A stretch of DNA of 64,000 nucleotides, from the NCBI GenBank assembly GCA_030378005.1, contig JAUCGF010000076.1:1-64000 (forward strand), in the 5' to 3' direction. Origin of the DNA: Desulfococcaceae bacterium HSG9 (GTDB taxonomy: Bacteria; Desulfobacterota; Desulfobacteria; Desulfobacterales; JAUCGF01). The translations under genes were made by a program, and so were the position numbers. The notes under the pieces were generated by a model, which worked only from the letters and a program-made list of their open reading frames with translations, had not been told where the DNA came from and did no database searches. Position 1 is the stretch's first letter; every line of letters begins with the position of its first letter. Shown here piece after piece: positions 1-9,000 of the stretch.

Positions 1-119
1 CCGCCCGCTCTGATAACCATATCTTTCAAACCATCAGCGGCCCCGCTGTCTTCCACAGCGAGATTCAAATGCAGCTTCTCGGCCTCTCGCAAAATCAGTT
101 CTTCTTCAGCTTCAAAATT
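1..119 (-). pseudogene. CHAT-domain gene fragment at window edge
   Basis: Read on the minus strand, these 119 bases are identical to 13643-13761, an internal part of the truncated CHAT copy. They correspond to the CHAT region just before the catalytic His motif of the full-length protein starting at 6054. No start codon belongs to the fragment. Similarity stops at 119 on the ribF side, so this is either a broken fragment or the interrupted end of a gene lying mostly outside the window. Identity to the pseudogene copy is perfect, while the intact gene at 6054 differs at several positions, so this fragment and the pseudogene are the closer relatives. Confidence 0.75.
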
Positions 120-210
120 TCCGGTTACATTATAATTTTTAGAGAGCCTTTTGATATTCGGGTTGCCTGATTGAAACGGAAAACAAAAACGGATTACAAA
201 AAATAGCGCT

Positions 211-1152
211 ATGAAATATTTTGATCAAATTGAAAAACTGAAGGAGCCATTCAAAGCGGCGGTCGTTACTATCGGCAATTTCGATGGCGTGCATCTGGGA
301 CATCAATCGCTTTTTCATGAAGTGATTGAAAAAGCGGATGCCATTCACGGAAGTTCTGTTGTTATTACCTTTCAGCCGCATCCTATTCGTGTGTTGACAT
401 CTAATGGAAAACCGCCGTTAATCACGCTTACTGAACAAAAAAGAGAACTTATCGCCAATACGGGTATTGATAACCTGATCTGCATTCCTTTCACCACCGG
501 CTTTTCGCAGATTGCGGCGTCAGATTTCGTCAAAAATATTTTGGTAGAGCGTATTGGGATGAAAGCTATTGTCGTGGGCCAAGACTATACCTTTGGAAAA
601 AACCGGGAAGGTAATCTTGATCTGTTACAAACATACTCCGAGCAGTTCGGTTTTGAGGTGATTATCAATGACTGGATTCGTCCGCGAACGAACGGTAGCG
701 TTCAGCGAATCAGCAGTACGCTCATCCGGGAGTTGGTTACAGACGGTGATATTGAAAAAGCACGCACTTTGCTGGGGCGTTATTACCAGATTCGAGGAAC
801 CGTCGCTCAGGGACGTGACCGTGGCGGACGGCTTTTAGGATTTCCCACTGCCAATGTGAATCTGAAGGATGAACTCTGTCCCAAAATGGGGGTTTACGCT
901 GTAACCGTAGAACTTGATTATAGAAAGTTCAACGCTGTCGCCAATATCGGCTTTAGCCCGACCTTTGATGATCATGTTTTTACAGTGGAAGTGCATATTC
1001 TGGATTTCAACGATGATATTTACGGCCAAAACATTCGGGTTAATTTTATCAAAAGAATCAGAGATGAAAAAAAATTCGCCGGCATCAGCGAACTATCTGC
1101 CCAAATTGAAAAAGATATTGCCAAAGCACACGAAATCTTGACGTTATTGTAG
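211..1152 (+). CDS. ribF: Bifunctional riboflavin kinase / FAD synthetase
   Basis: This 313-residue protein has the usual length and order of RibF. The N-terminal FAD synthetase (nucleotidyltransferase) domain covers about residues 15-165, with the GNFDGVHLGH motif near residue 22 and the ISSTLIR motif near residue 168. The C-terminal riboflavin kinase domain follows, with RGRDRGGRLLGFPTAN-like residues near 195-215. The family phosphorylates riboflavin to FMN and adenylates FMN to FAD in the cytoplasm. No good ribosome binding site is visible before the ATG at 211. A strong hairpin with a T-run follows the gene (1189-1254). It leads a plus-strand run of housekeeping genes, but the hairpin suggests it may be a separate transcription unit. 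Confidence 0.95.
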   Translation: MKYFDQIEKLKEPFKAAVVTIGNFDGVHLGHQSLFHEVIEKADAIHGSSVVITFQPHPIRVLTSNGKPPLITLTEQKRELIANTGIDNLICIPFTTGFSQIAASDFVKNILVERIGMKAIVVGQDYTFGKNREGNLDLLQTYSEQFGFEVIINDWIRPRTNGSVQRISSTLIRELVTDGDIEKARTLLGRYYQIRGTVAQGRDRGGRLLGFPTANVNLKDELCPKMGVYAVTVELDYRKFNAVANIGFSPTFDDHVFTVEVHILDFNDDIYGQNIRVNFIKRIRDEKKFAGISELSAQIEKDIAKAHEILTLL

Positions 1153-1188
1153 TGCAAAAGGCTTTGACGCTCAATAACATTCCCAACC

Positions 1189-1254
1189 GGTGTGCATCAA
1201 TTTCAGCTTACGTTATTGCCATCGCAAGCTGAAACTTCTGCACACCTCTTTTTT
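1189..1254 (+). terminator. Hairpin plus T-run after ribF
   Basis: Arms at about 1189-1209 and 1226-1246 pair over some 20 bases with one or two mismatches (GGTGTGCA...TTTCAGCTT against AAGCTGAAA...TGCACACC). A T-rich run follows at 1247-1254. This has the form of a Rho-independent terminator for ribF. It also resembles the hairpin elements at 16803-16911 and 41700-41717, so it may be a dispersed palindrome serving as terminator. Confidence 0.65.
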
Positions 1255-1260
1255 AACAAT

Positions 1261-2367
1261 ATGAAAAAAAATGTCATCCTGTCGCTGCTGTTCGGAATTA
1301 TCATATCCGCCGCAGCGCTTTATTTTGCAGTCCGCAATGTACCGTTTGCTGAACTGTTAGCCTATCTGTCATCTATTAACTATTGGTGGATTTTGCCTTC
1401 CGCTGTTATCGGTTTGCTCAGTTTTGCATTAAGGACGTATCGCTGGCAAATTATTCTTAGCTCTGCCAAATCATTGTCATTCTGGACGGCGTTCCATCCG
1501 CTGATGATCGGTTTTATGATGAATTGTATTCTGCCGGGACGTGTGGGTGAAATGGCCCGGCCTGTCATTCTTCACAAAAATGAAAATGTTCCTTTTAGCG
1601 TCGGTTTGGCTACGGTAGCGGTTGAACGGGTGTTCGATCTGATCCTTTTAATTACGCTTCTGGCTTGCGTGCTTACGTTTGTGCCGATTGACCCGAATCT
1701 TAATATGACTTTCGGTGATCACAATCTCAACCGTAACACTCTGATGGCCATCAGTTCCGGAATCGTTAAAATAAGTCTGGTTTTGCTCACCGGCATTATC
1801 CTGATAAGTATTCAGAAAACCCGGCAATTGATCTGCCAACTGATTTTAAAATTTCCAACATTTCTTTTTTTTCTGAGTCAGGCCGCCATAAACACGCTGC
1901 AACAAAAATTAGCTATGCCGTTTGTACGTCAGATTGATAACTTCGCATCCGGATTCGCTTTAATCAAGCAGCCCAAATCAATTATTCTCTGTTTGTTGAT
2001 TTCCACGGCAATCTGGGTTTTGTCAGCACTATCCTATTATATAATGGCGCTGGGATGTCCGGGCCTTAACCTGTCATTTCTTGAAATTTTCGCCATGATG
2101 ATTATTATCTGTTTTTTCATTGCTTTGCCTTCGGCACCCGGATTCTGGGGGCTGTGGGAAGCCGGTGGCATATTTGCGTTGGCAATTTTTGGCGTCACCC
2201 ATGAAATTGCCGCAGGTTACACCCTGGCTAACCACGCGATTCAGCTTTTTCCGGTTATTATTGTAGGCCTGGCGTCAGCAATGATCACCAGTGTGAATAT
2301 TTGGCAAGTGTCTTACGGTGAAGCGGAACCGCAAAGGCAGCCTGTCCCACATAAGTCCGATATTTAA
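1261..2367 (+). CDS. Flippase-like integral membrane protein (LPG synthase TM / UPF0104 family)
   Basis: A protein of about 368 residues that begins MKKNVILSLLFG and is mostly hydrophobic, with roughly seven to eight predicted membrane segments. The pattern matches the lysylphosphatidylglycerol synthase transmembrane-region family (UPF0104). Visible family features are MNCILPGRVGEMARP near residues 83-100, a VAVERVFDL motif near 120, and PSAPGFWGLWEAG near 290. Family members act in the cytoplasmic membrane in lipid or polyprenol-linked processes, and the substrate cannot be inferred here. The frame stays open upstream to an ATG at 1192, but that extension lies inside the terminator hairpin, so I prefer the ATG at 1261. 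No clear ribosome binding site precedes it. The next gene, def, starts 12 bases after the stop. Confidence 0.8.
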   Translation: MKKNVILSLLFGIIISAAALYFAVRNVPFAELLAYLSSINYWWILPSAVIGLLSFALRTYRWQIILSSAKSLSFWTAFHPLMIGFMMNCILPGRVGEMARPVILHKNENVPFSVGLATVAVERVFDLILLITLLACVLTFVPIDPNLNMTFGDHNLNRNTLMAISSGIVKISLVLLTGIILISIQKTRQLICQLILKFPTFLFFLSQAAINTLQQKLAMPFVRQIDNFASGFALIKQPKSIILCLLISTAIWVLSALSYYIMALGCPGLNLSFLEIFAMMIIICFFIALPSAPGFWGLWEAGGIFALAIFGVTHEIAAGYTLANHAIQLFPVIIVGLASAMITSVNIWQVSYGEAEPQRQPVPHKSDI

Positions 2368-2379
2368 AAGGAGGCCACA

Positions 2380-2901
2380 ATGGCATTGCTCGAAATTATA
2401 AAATATCCTGATAAATTTCTTAAACACACAGCCACACCGGTTGCCGAGATCAATGATGAGATTCTGCAATTGATTGAAGATATGGCTGAAACCATGTACG
2501 ATGAACCCGGTGTGGGATTAGCCGCCACTCAGGTTGGCCGGGATGAACGTCTTTTCGTTTATAATATATCCGATAATATGGAAAAGTGCGAATATGATGT
2601 TTTGATCAATCCTGAGATAATTTCCCATGAAGGCGTCAAAGTTATCGAAAAAGAGGGATGCCTCAGTGTTCCCGATTATAAGGCCAATGTAAAACGCTTT
2701 GCTTCAGTTACTGTCAGCGGCCTGAATCTTAAAGGCGAATCTGTACGCATTGAAGTCCAAGATATGATGGCAGCGGTGTTTCAGCATGAAATTGATCATT
2801 TGAACGGCATTCTGTTTATTGAGCATATCAGTGCTTTGAAAAGAGATATGTATAAAAGGCGTATCAAAAAAAAGTTGCGCAAAAAAGCCAAGAAAAAATG
2901 A
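2380..2901 (+). CDS. def: Peptide deformylase
   Basis: A 173-residue protein with all three deformylase motifs: GVGLAATQVG (about 45-54), EGCLSVP with metal-ligand Cys94, and QHEIDH with metal-ligand His136 and His140 and catalytic Glu137. It removes the N-formyl group from new proteins in the cytoplasm. The C-terminus is unusually basic, ending in a run of Lys and Arg. A strong ribosome binding site (AAAAGGAGG) lies just before the ATG. The stop overlaps the fmt start by four bases (ATGA), so the two enzymes that remove and add the formyl group are translationally coupled, a common arrangement. Confidence 0.97.
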   Translation: MALLEIIKYPDKFLKHTATPVAEINDEILQLIEDMAETMYDEPGVGLAATQVGRDERLFVYNISDNMEKCEYDVLINPEIISHEGVKVIEKEGCLSVPDYKANVKRFASVTVSGLNLKGESVRIEVQDMMAAVFQHEIDHLNGILFIEHISALKRDMYKRRIKKKLRKKAKKK

Positions 2902-3854
2902 AACAAGCCGGATTCTGCCAAAAAACAGATATTATCTTCATGGGAACGCCGGATTTTGCCGCAGTCACCTTGAAATATATGCTGAAGCAGGGGTGTCGGC
3001 TTTCTTTGGTGGTAACGCAGCCAGACCGACCCAAAGGACGCGGCCGTAAACTGATTGCACCTCCTGTAAAAACAGCCGCTCTGGAAAGTGGATGTGAAGT
3101 TGCGCAGCCCGTTTCAATTAAAAATGATGCGTTTATTGAACAGGTTCGGTGTCTTAAACCGGATTATCTAATCGTGGCAGCTTACGGACAGATTCTTCCG
3201 CAGGAATTGCTTGAAATTCCGCGTTTGGGCGCAATTAATGTGCATGCGTCTTTACTTCCCCGATACAGAGGTGCCGCGCCGATTCAGTGTGCGATTATCA
3301 ACGGCGATCAGGAAACCGGCGTTACCACCATGTTTATGGATAGCGGCTTAGACACCGGAGCGATGTTGCTTTCCAAAACGGAACCCATCCTGCCTGATGA
3401 CACGGCGGCCACGCTTCACGACCGTTTGGCGTTAATCGGGGCCAAATTGCTTTGCAAAACGCTGGAAAGCCATTATGCTGGGGAGATTACGCCTACGCCT
3501 CAGGATAATAATCAGGCCACGTATGCACCTTTATTAAAGAAAAAAGATGGTCGGATTGACTGGTGCAAACCTGCCCAACAGTTAGTCTGTCAAATTCGCG
3601 GTATGAATCCCTGGCCGGGTGCGTTCACCTTTTATGGCGACAAGCGTCTTAAAATTTTAGCTGCCCAGACTGCCGCAATGGAAACCCCTGCTAATCCCGG
3701 AACGGTGATTCAGGGATTTGCAGATGAATTGCGCATCGCCACCGGAGACGGCGCATTAAGTATTTTGGAAATTCAAGGCGCTTCCGGCAAACGCATGGGG
3801 ATCAAGGCCTTTTTGCGGGGATGTAAAATGCCTCCCGGTGTGGTTTTAGGTTAA
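2898..3854 (+). CDS. fmt: Methionyl-tRNA formyltransferase
   Basis: A 318-residue protein of normal Fmt length. The N-terminal formyltransferase domain shows IIFMGTPDFA near residue 13, the catalytic-region motif HASLLPRYRGAAPIQ near 114-128 and a DTGAML motif near 152. The C-terminal OB-like domain follows from about 205, with a GMNPWPGAF motif. It formylates initiator Met-tRNA using 10-formyltetrahydrofolate. The start overlaps the def stop. The N-terminus has about ten extra residues before the conserved core, so initiation at a later codon is possible but the coupled ATG is favoured. Confidence 0.96.
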   Translation: MKQAGFCQKTDIIFMGTPDFAAVTLKYMLKQGCRLSLVVTQPDRPKGRGRKLIAPPVKTAALESGCEVAQPVSIKNDAFIEQVRCLKPDYLIVAAYGQILPQELLEIPRLGAINVHASLLPRYRGAAPIQCAIINGDQETGVTTMFMDSGLDTGAMLLSKTEPILPDDTAATLHDRLALIGAKLLCKTLESHYAGEITPTPQDNNQATYAPLLKKKDGRIDWCKPAQQLVCQIRGMNPWPGAFTFYGDKRLKILAAQTAAMETPANPGTVIQGFADELRIATGDGALSILEIQGASGKRMGIKAFLRGCKMPPGVVLG

Positions 3855-3881
3855 TTCTTAAACAGAAACATGCCATAACTT

Positions 3882-5285
3882 ATGCCCATTGACGCCCGCC
3901 AAACGGCCTTATCTGTTCTAAACCAGTTGGAGCAGGGCCGCCATACACTGGATCGTTTATGGGAGGAACGCTTGGGCGTTGAATCGGATGCGCCTAAAAT
4001 GGCCAAGCGCGATATGGCCTTGGTGTATGTTTTAGTATATGGTGTTTTAAGATGGCGAAATCGTCTGGATCAGATTATCGCCCATTTTTCAAATACCCCT
4101 TTGCGTAAAATCCGCCCCCGCGTTTTAAATGTTTTAAGACTCGCCCTGTTTCAAATCATCTATTTAGACCGCATTCCCGTTTCTGCCGCAGTGAATTGTG
4201 CCGTCAATCAGGTCAAACGCCCCAAGTCCGTGTGGATCGGGCGCTTTGTCAACGGAGTGTTGCGCGCCGCATCCACCGGCTACACTCAAACCCCTTTTCC
4301 GGATTACAAAAAAAACCCGGTTGACGCATTGGCCGCACGCAAATCTTTTCCCCGATGGATGGTTAAACGCTGGTTAAAACGTTTTGGTTTGAACCAAACC
4401 GTCGCACTGTGCGATGCGATCAACACAATACCGCCTATTACAGTGCGCTTTAATTCGCTTTTGACAACGCGGCAAAAGCTTATGCAGGCGCTTCAAGACG
4501 AGGCACAGGAAATTCAGATAACACATTATTCTTCCTACGGAATTTCGTTGGAACATCCGCGCCGGTCTGTCCCGGAAATGAAGGCTTTCAAATCAGGATG
4601 GTTTCAAGTTCAGGACGAGGCCGCTCAACTGTCAGCCTTGTTGCTGAATCCTCAGCCTGGCGAAACCGTTCTGGATGCCTGCGCCGGTTTGGGCGGCAAA
4701 ACCGGACATATCGCCGCTCTGATGCAAAACCGCGGTGTGATTGTAGCCACCGATTACAATAAAGCCAAACTCCGCAAGTTAGAAGATGAAATGGCGCGTT
4801 TGCAAATTTCGATTGTTACCAGCCATTTTCATAACCTTGCAAAACCTTGGAAAACAGCCGCAACCCATCGGGCAAAAATGCAATTTGACCGAATTTTGCT
4901 TGACGCGCCCTGTTCCGGCCTGGGGGTGCTAAGACGCAATCCTGACGCCAAGTGGCGCGCCAAACCGGATTGGAAACACTATCAGAACCGCCAATTGCGC
5001 TTCCTGGAACATGTCGCCCAAGCGCTTAAACCGGGCGGAGTTTTGGTATATACGGTATGCAGTATGGAACCGGAAGAAAATGAAGCGGTCATAGAGAAAT
5101 TCCTTAAACGGAAGCCGGAATTTTATTGTGAAAAAAAACCGGACGGCCCGACTATCGAATTACCCGACAGTGTTCGCAAATTGGTTGATCAGAATGGATA
5201 TTTAAGGACTTTTCCGCATCATCATAATATGGATGGTTTTTTTGCGGTGCGTTTGATGAAAGGTGTAAGTCAGGATCAGCCATGA
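3882..5285 (+). CDS. rsmB: 16S rRNA (cytosine-967-C5) methyltransferase
   Basis: A 467-residue protein with an N-terminal NusB-like RNA-binding domain (about 1-135) and a C-terminal NOL1/NOP2/Sun methyltransferase domain. The SAM-binding motif DACAGLGGKTGH lies near 262-275. The two catalytic-cysteine motifs DAPCSGLG (near 338) and TVCSMEPEENE (near 386) are both present. It methylates C967 of 16S rRNA. It sits 27 bases after fmt, and def-fmt-rsmB is a widespread gene order. The gene ends the housekeeping run; the DNA beyond it is repeat-rich and non-coding. Confidence 0.95.
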   Translation: MPIDARQTALSVLNQLEQGRHTLDRLWEERLGVESDAPKMAKRDMALVYVLVYGVLRWRNRLDQIIAHFSNTPLRKIRPRVLNVLRLALFQIIYLDRIPVSAAVNCAVNQVKRPKSVWIGRFVNGVLRAASTGYTQTPFPDYKKNPVDALAARKSFPRWMVKRWLKRFGLNQTVALCDAINTIPPITVRFNSLLTTRQKLMQALQDEAQEIQITHYSSYGISLEHPRRSVPEMKAFKSGWFQVQDEAAQLSALLLNPQPGETVLDACAGLGGKTGHIAALMQNRGVIVATDYNKAKLRKLEDEMARLQISIVTSHFHNLAKPWKTAATHRAKMQFDRILLDAPCSGLGVLRRNPDAKWRAKPDWKHYQNRQLRFLEHVAQALKPGGVLVYTVCSMEPEENEAVIEKFLKRKPEFYCEKKPDGPTIELPDSVRKLVDQNGYLRTFPHHHNMDGFFAVRLMKGVSQDQP

Positions 5286-5370
5286 AATGGCTTCACTGAA
5301 AAGTTGTGTGCTACAAACATGCCGCCCGCTTTTTGACTAAAGACATCGCCAAGACTGCAATTTCGGTTTC

Positions 5371-5463
5371 TTAATTTAAAACGCCTGAAATTTTCTGAAG
5401 GATATAAACAGCTTCCTGCGGACCGATTCTCCCGTCGTTATTTACATCTGAACAGAACGGTGG
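5371..5463 (-). pseudogene. Orphan dockerin-type repeat remnant
   Basis: On the minus strand a frame between stops at 5464-5466 and 5371-5373 encodes about 30 residues containing DVNNDGRIGPQEAVYILQ. This is a classic dockerin/EF-hand-like calcium-binding repeat (D-x-N-x-D-G-x-I, then E-A). In intact proteins such repeats are usually at the extreme C-terminus of a large secreted protein. Here there is no start codon or upstream coding sequence, so this is the surviving tail of a deleted gene. Confidence 0.65.
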
Positions 5464-5546
5464 CTAAATCATTTACATATCAAATTCCCTTGCTTTGAAA
5501 TCCTTTTGCCATTACTATGCCCGAAGTTAAATTATTTTTCTATTTC

Positions 5547-6020
5547 GTCCCTACGGGACTTGTCGTATAAGCAATCCTTTTTCTATAGATATTATGTCCC
5601 TAACGGGACAAAATGTAAACTGACAAATGAAGGAAGCCCAATTTAGTTTTATTCGTGTAATTCGTGTGCTTCGTGGTCAAAAATCAGGTTGAACAGTGTC
5701 CCGTTAGGGACATAATATCTATAGAAAGAAATCTTGCTAGTAGGCAAGTCCCGTAGGGACGAAATAGAAAAAGCGTAAGCTGCTTCAAAGCTGATATGAA
5801 GGAAGCCCAATTTAGTTTTATTCGTGTAATTCGTGTGTTTCGCAGTTAAAAATCAGGTTGAATAGTGTCCCGTTAGGAACATAATATCTATAGAAAGAAA
5901 TCTTGCTGGTATGGCAAGTCCCGTAGGGACGAAATAGAAAAGCGTAAGCTGCTTCAAAGCTGATATGAAGGAAGCCCAATTTTTGTTTTTTTCGTGTAAT
6001 TCGTGTGTTTCGTTGTTTAA
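5547..6020. repeat. 169-bp tandem repeats with GTCCC/GGGAC palindromes
   Basis: Two direct copies of a 169-bp unit (5627-5795 and 5796-5964) are followed by a partial third copy (5965 to about 6020). Each full unit carries two short hairpins, GTCCCGTTAGGGAC-like and GTCCCGTAGGGAC, about 40 bases apart, and an ATTCGTGTAATTCGTGTG block. An inverted copy of the palindrome-bearing segment lies at about 5547-5610. The structure resembles REP/BIME-type elements. No protein gene is credible across the array. It lies immediately upstream of the CHAT gene. Confidence 0.85.
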
Positions 6021-6053
6021 AATTCATCACCTTTACTGAAAGCGACAATTAAT

Positions 6054-9000
6054 ATGAAAAAATGCACAATCAAAATCGAACCCGGCAATGACACCCAAGA
6101 CGTAACTGTCAAATACAATGATATGAAATCCCATGCCATATCCGCATCCCGAATGGCGGATGTGATCAAGGCTTCGGAAACGGCTATCGGGCAGAGCAAT
6201 GCCGTGGAAACAGGTCGGGAGCTGTTTTCTGTTTTAGATGGTTCGGGCGGTAGGCTGCGGGCTGAAATGGAAAAAGCCGATGAAACCGGTGAGGTTCTGG
6301 CGCTTTATTTGGATTTGCCCCCGGTTTATGACAGCCTGCCCTTTGAACTGCTTTTTGACAACGGGTTTTTGCTGCAGGATGAAGATTTGTATCTGTTTCG
6401 CCTGGCGGATACGAAAAAGCGGAAATATAAAACTGAATCGCGTGCCTTGGGCATTCTGTTCATGGCCTGTTCGCCTGAAGGGCAGACCGCATTGAATTTT
6501 GAAGATGAAGAGGAACTGATTTTGCGTGAGGCCGAGAAGTTGCAATTGAATCTTGCTGTGGAAGACAGCGGGTCCGCAGACGGTTTGAAGGATATGGTTA
6601 TCGGTGCGGGCGGGTTTGACGTGCTGCATATTTCCGGTCATGCGGGCATTGATGATAAGCTGGGGCCGGTGTTTTACATGGAAAATGAAATCGGTTGGCA
6701 AGACAAGGTGACGCCTGAACGGTTCAACAAATCATTGCAAGGTTTTCAGCCCCGGATTCTGTTTTTATCGGGCTGTTCCACGAGCAAGCGCGATACGGAA
6801 ACGAATGATCCGTCGTTCACCGAAAAAATGGTGTCATTCGGGGTTCCCTTTGTCATGGGCTGGGCCGAGCCGGTTTATGACTCGGCCGCTTCGAAAATGG
6901 CCGCGCAATTGTTCAAATATCTGGCCATGGGCAAAGATATTGCCGAATCCGTACGTCTGGCGCGAGGAGTGGTTCGGGATTTTGTGCATACCTGGGCGCT
7001 TTTTCGGGTGTATTGCAACCGGTCGTTACCGGATGCGCTGATTCCCGCGGGCATGGGCATTCGCACTCAAACCTATCGCAAGACCGTGCATCGCATGTTG
7101 GAACATAGCGAGATTCAGGTTCTGGCCCAGGGGTTTGTGGGGCGGCGGCGTCTGATTCAAAAAGGCGTCAAAGTTTTGCGAGGCTTTGAAGCGCAAAAAG
7201 GACTTTTGATCACGGGCGCGGCCGGTGTGGGCAAATCCTGTCTGGCCGGAAAGCTTATTGAGCGATTCGAGCAAAAAAAGCTCCTTGCATTTCACGGTAA
7301 ACTGGAAACCGGGGCATTGTTTCAAAAATTCATCGATCTGTTTGAGCGTTTTGATATTCAAACCGGACTGGAAGCCATACATTCCGATAAGCCGCCTGAA
7401 GAGCGCCTCATGGGACTGTTTCGGCAGGCGTTGCAGGAATTGCCGGTCATTATTTATCTGGACGATTTTGAACGGAATCTCGAACGCCGGCCGGCCGGGG
7501 CTGATGATGCGGATGACGTGTTTCAAGTGAAAAAGGATGTGCTGCCCCTGGTTCGGGGCTTGCTGCGCGGCGTATCGTGGGCCGAGGGCCAATCCAATCT
7601 GATGATCAGCACCCGGTATCCGTTCAAACTGGAACATGCGGGCCGCGAATCGGTTTCCGAAAATCTGATCCGCATTGCGCTCATGTCCATGCGGGATGCG
7701 GAACTGAAAAAAAAGATCGAAAAGCTCGAATTCATTGCAAATAGCCCTCACCGGAAAATATACGAAACCGCGGGCCGAGGCAATCCCCGGCTGCTGGAAT
7801 GGCTTGATAAAATTGCCGAGGAAGAGGGCAAATACGATCTGGCCGAATTGCATACACGGGTGTCGGGCAAACAGGAGGATTACATTGCCGAATACATGTC
7901 CGACTTGATTGCGAACACAGACGGCGAAGCATTCAATACATTTTTACATCGCTCGGCTGTGTATCGTCAGCCTGTGCCCGCAGATGCGTTTGCGGAATTC
8001 GGAACTGCTGAACTGTTGCGACGGGCTGTGTTGTTGACCTTGATGGAACAGGAAACCCGGCCGAACCGGGATGTGTATTGGGTGCATCCCATGATTCGGG
8101 ACAAGCAACGGGAAAAACTGTCCGCATCCGACCAGACTGCCGCGCATGAAACGGCTGCAAAGTGGTATGAAACCGCAATCGAACAGACGGGCCAGGTGTC
8201 ATATAGTTCGCTGTTCGAAGCGGTTTATCATTCCCTTGCTGCTGGCCGCATCCGGCAGGCGTGCAAACATGCGATTCCTCTGGGGGAAATGATGGAAAAC
8301 ATGCAACTGTACCGGGAACTCGTGGAAATGCAGCAAAATGTGGCGGAATCTGTCACGGCGGCGGTGATTGCTGAAGCACTTGCGGAAAAAGACGGGAATG
8401 TGGCCGAGTTGATGAGCGATCTTGGGGCTGCGTATCATACGATGGGGGATTATCACAGTGTCATCCAATGGACGGAAAAAGCCCTTGCCATTGATTTGAA
8501 AAACTTCAGTGAAAATCATCCGAAGGTAGCGATTCGTTACAACAACATCGGCTTGGCTTATGATGAATTGGGCGAGTACAGTAAAGCCATCAAGTATTAT
8601 GAGCGCGCCCTTGCCATTGATTTGAAAAACTTCGGCGAAAATCATCCGAAGGTGGCGATTCGTTACAACAACTTCGGCTCGGCTTATAATGCATTGGGCG
8701 AATACAATAAAGCCATTGAATATTTTGATCGAGCCCTCGCCATTGATTTGAAAAACTTCGGCGAAAATCATCCGAATGTGGCGATTCGTTACAACAACCT
8801 CGGCTTCGCTTATCAATCATTGGGCGAATACATCAAAGCTGTCGAGTATTATGAGCGCGCCCTTGCCATTGATTTGAAAAATTTCGGCAAAAATCATCCG
8901 GATACGGCGATTGATTGCAACAACCTCGGCTTCGCTTATCAATCATTGGGTGAATACATCAAAGCCATCAAGTATATTGAGCGGGCCCTTGCCATTGATT

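Noticed and set aside
1192-1260. N-terminal extension of the flippase-like membrane protein from the ATG at 1192
   Set aside because: The extension lies in the terminator-like hairpin and has no family similarity; the hydrophobic core starts at 1261.
5547-6020. CRISPR-like array
   Set aside because: The repeat unit is 169 bp with conserved content throughout and no variable spacers, and there are no cas genes.
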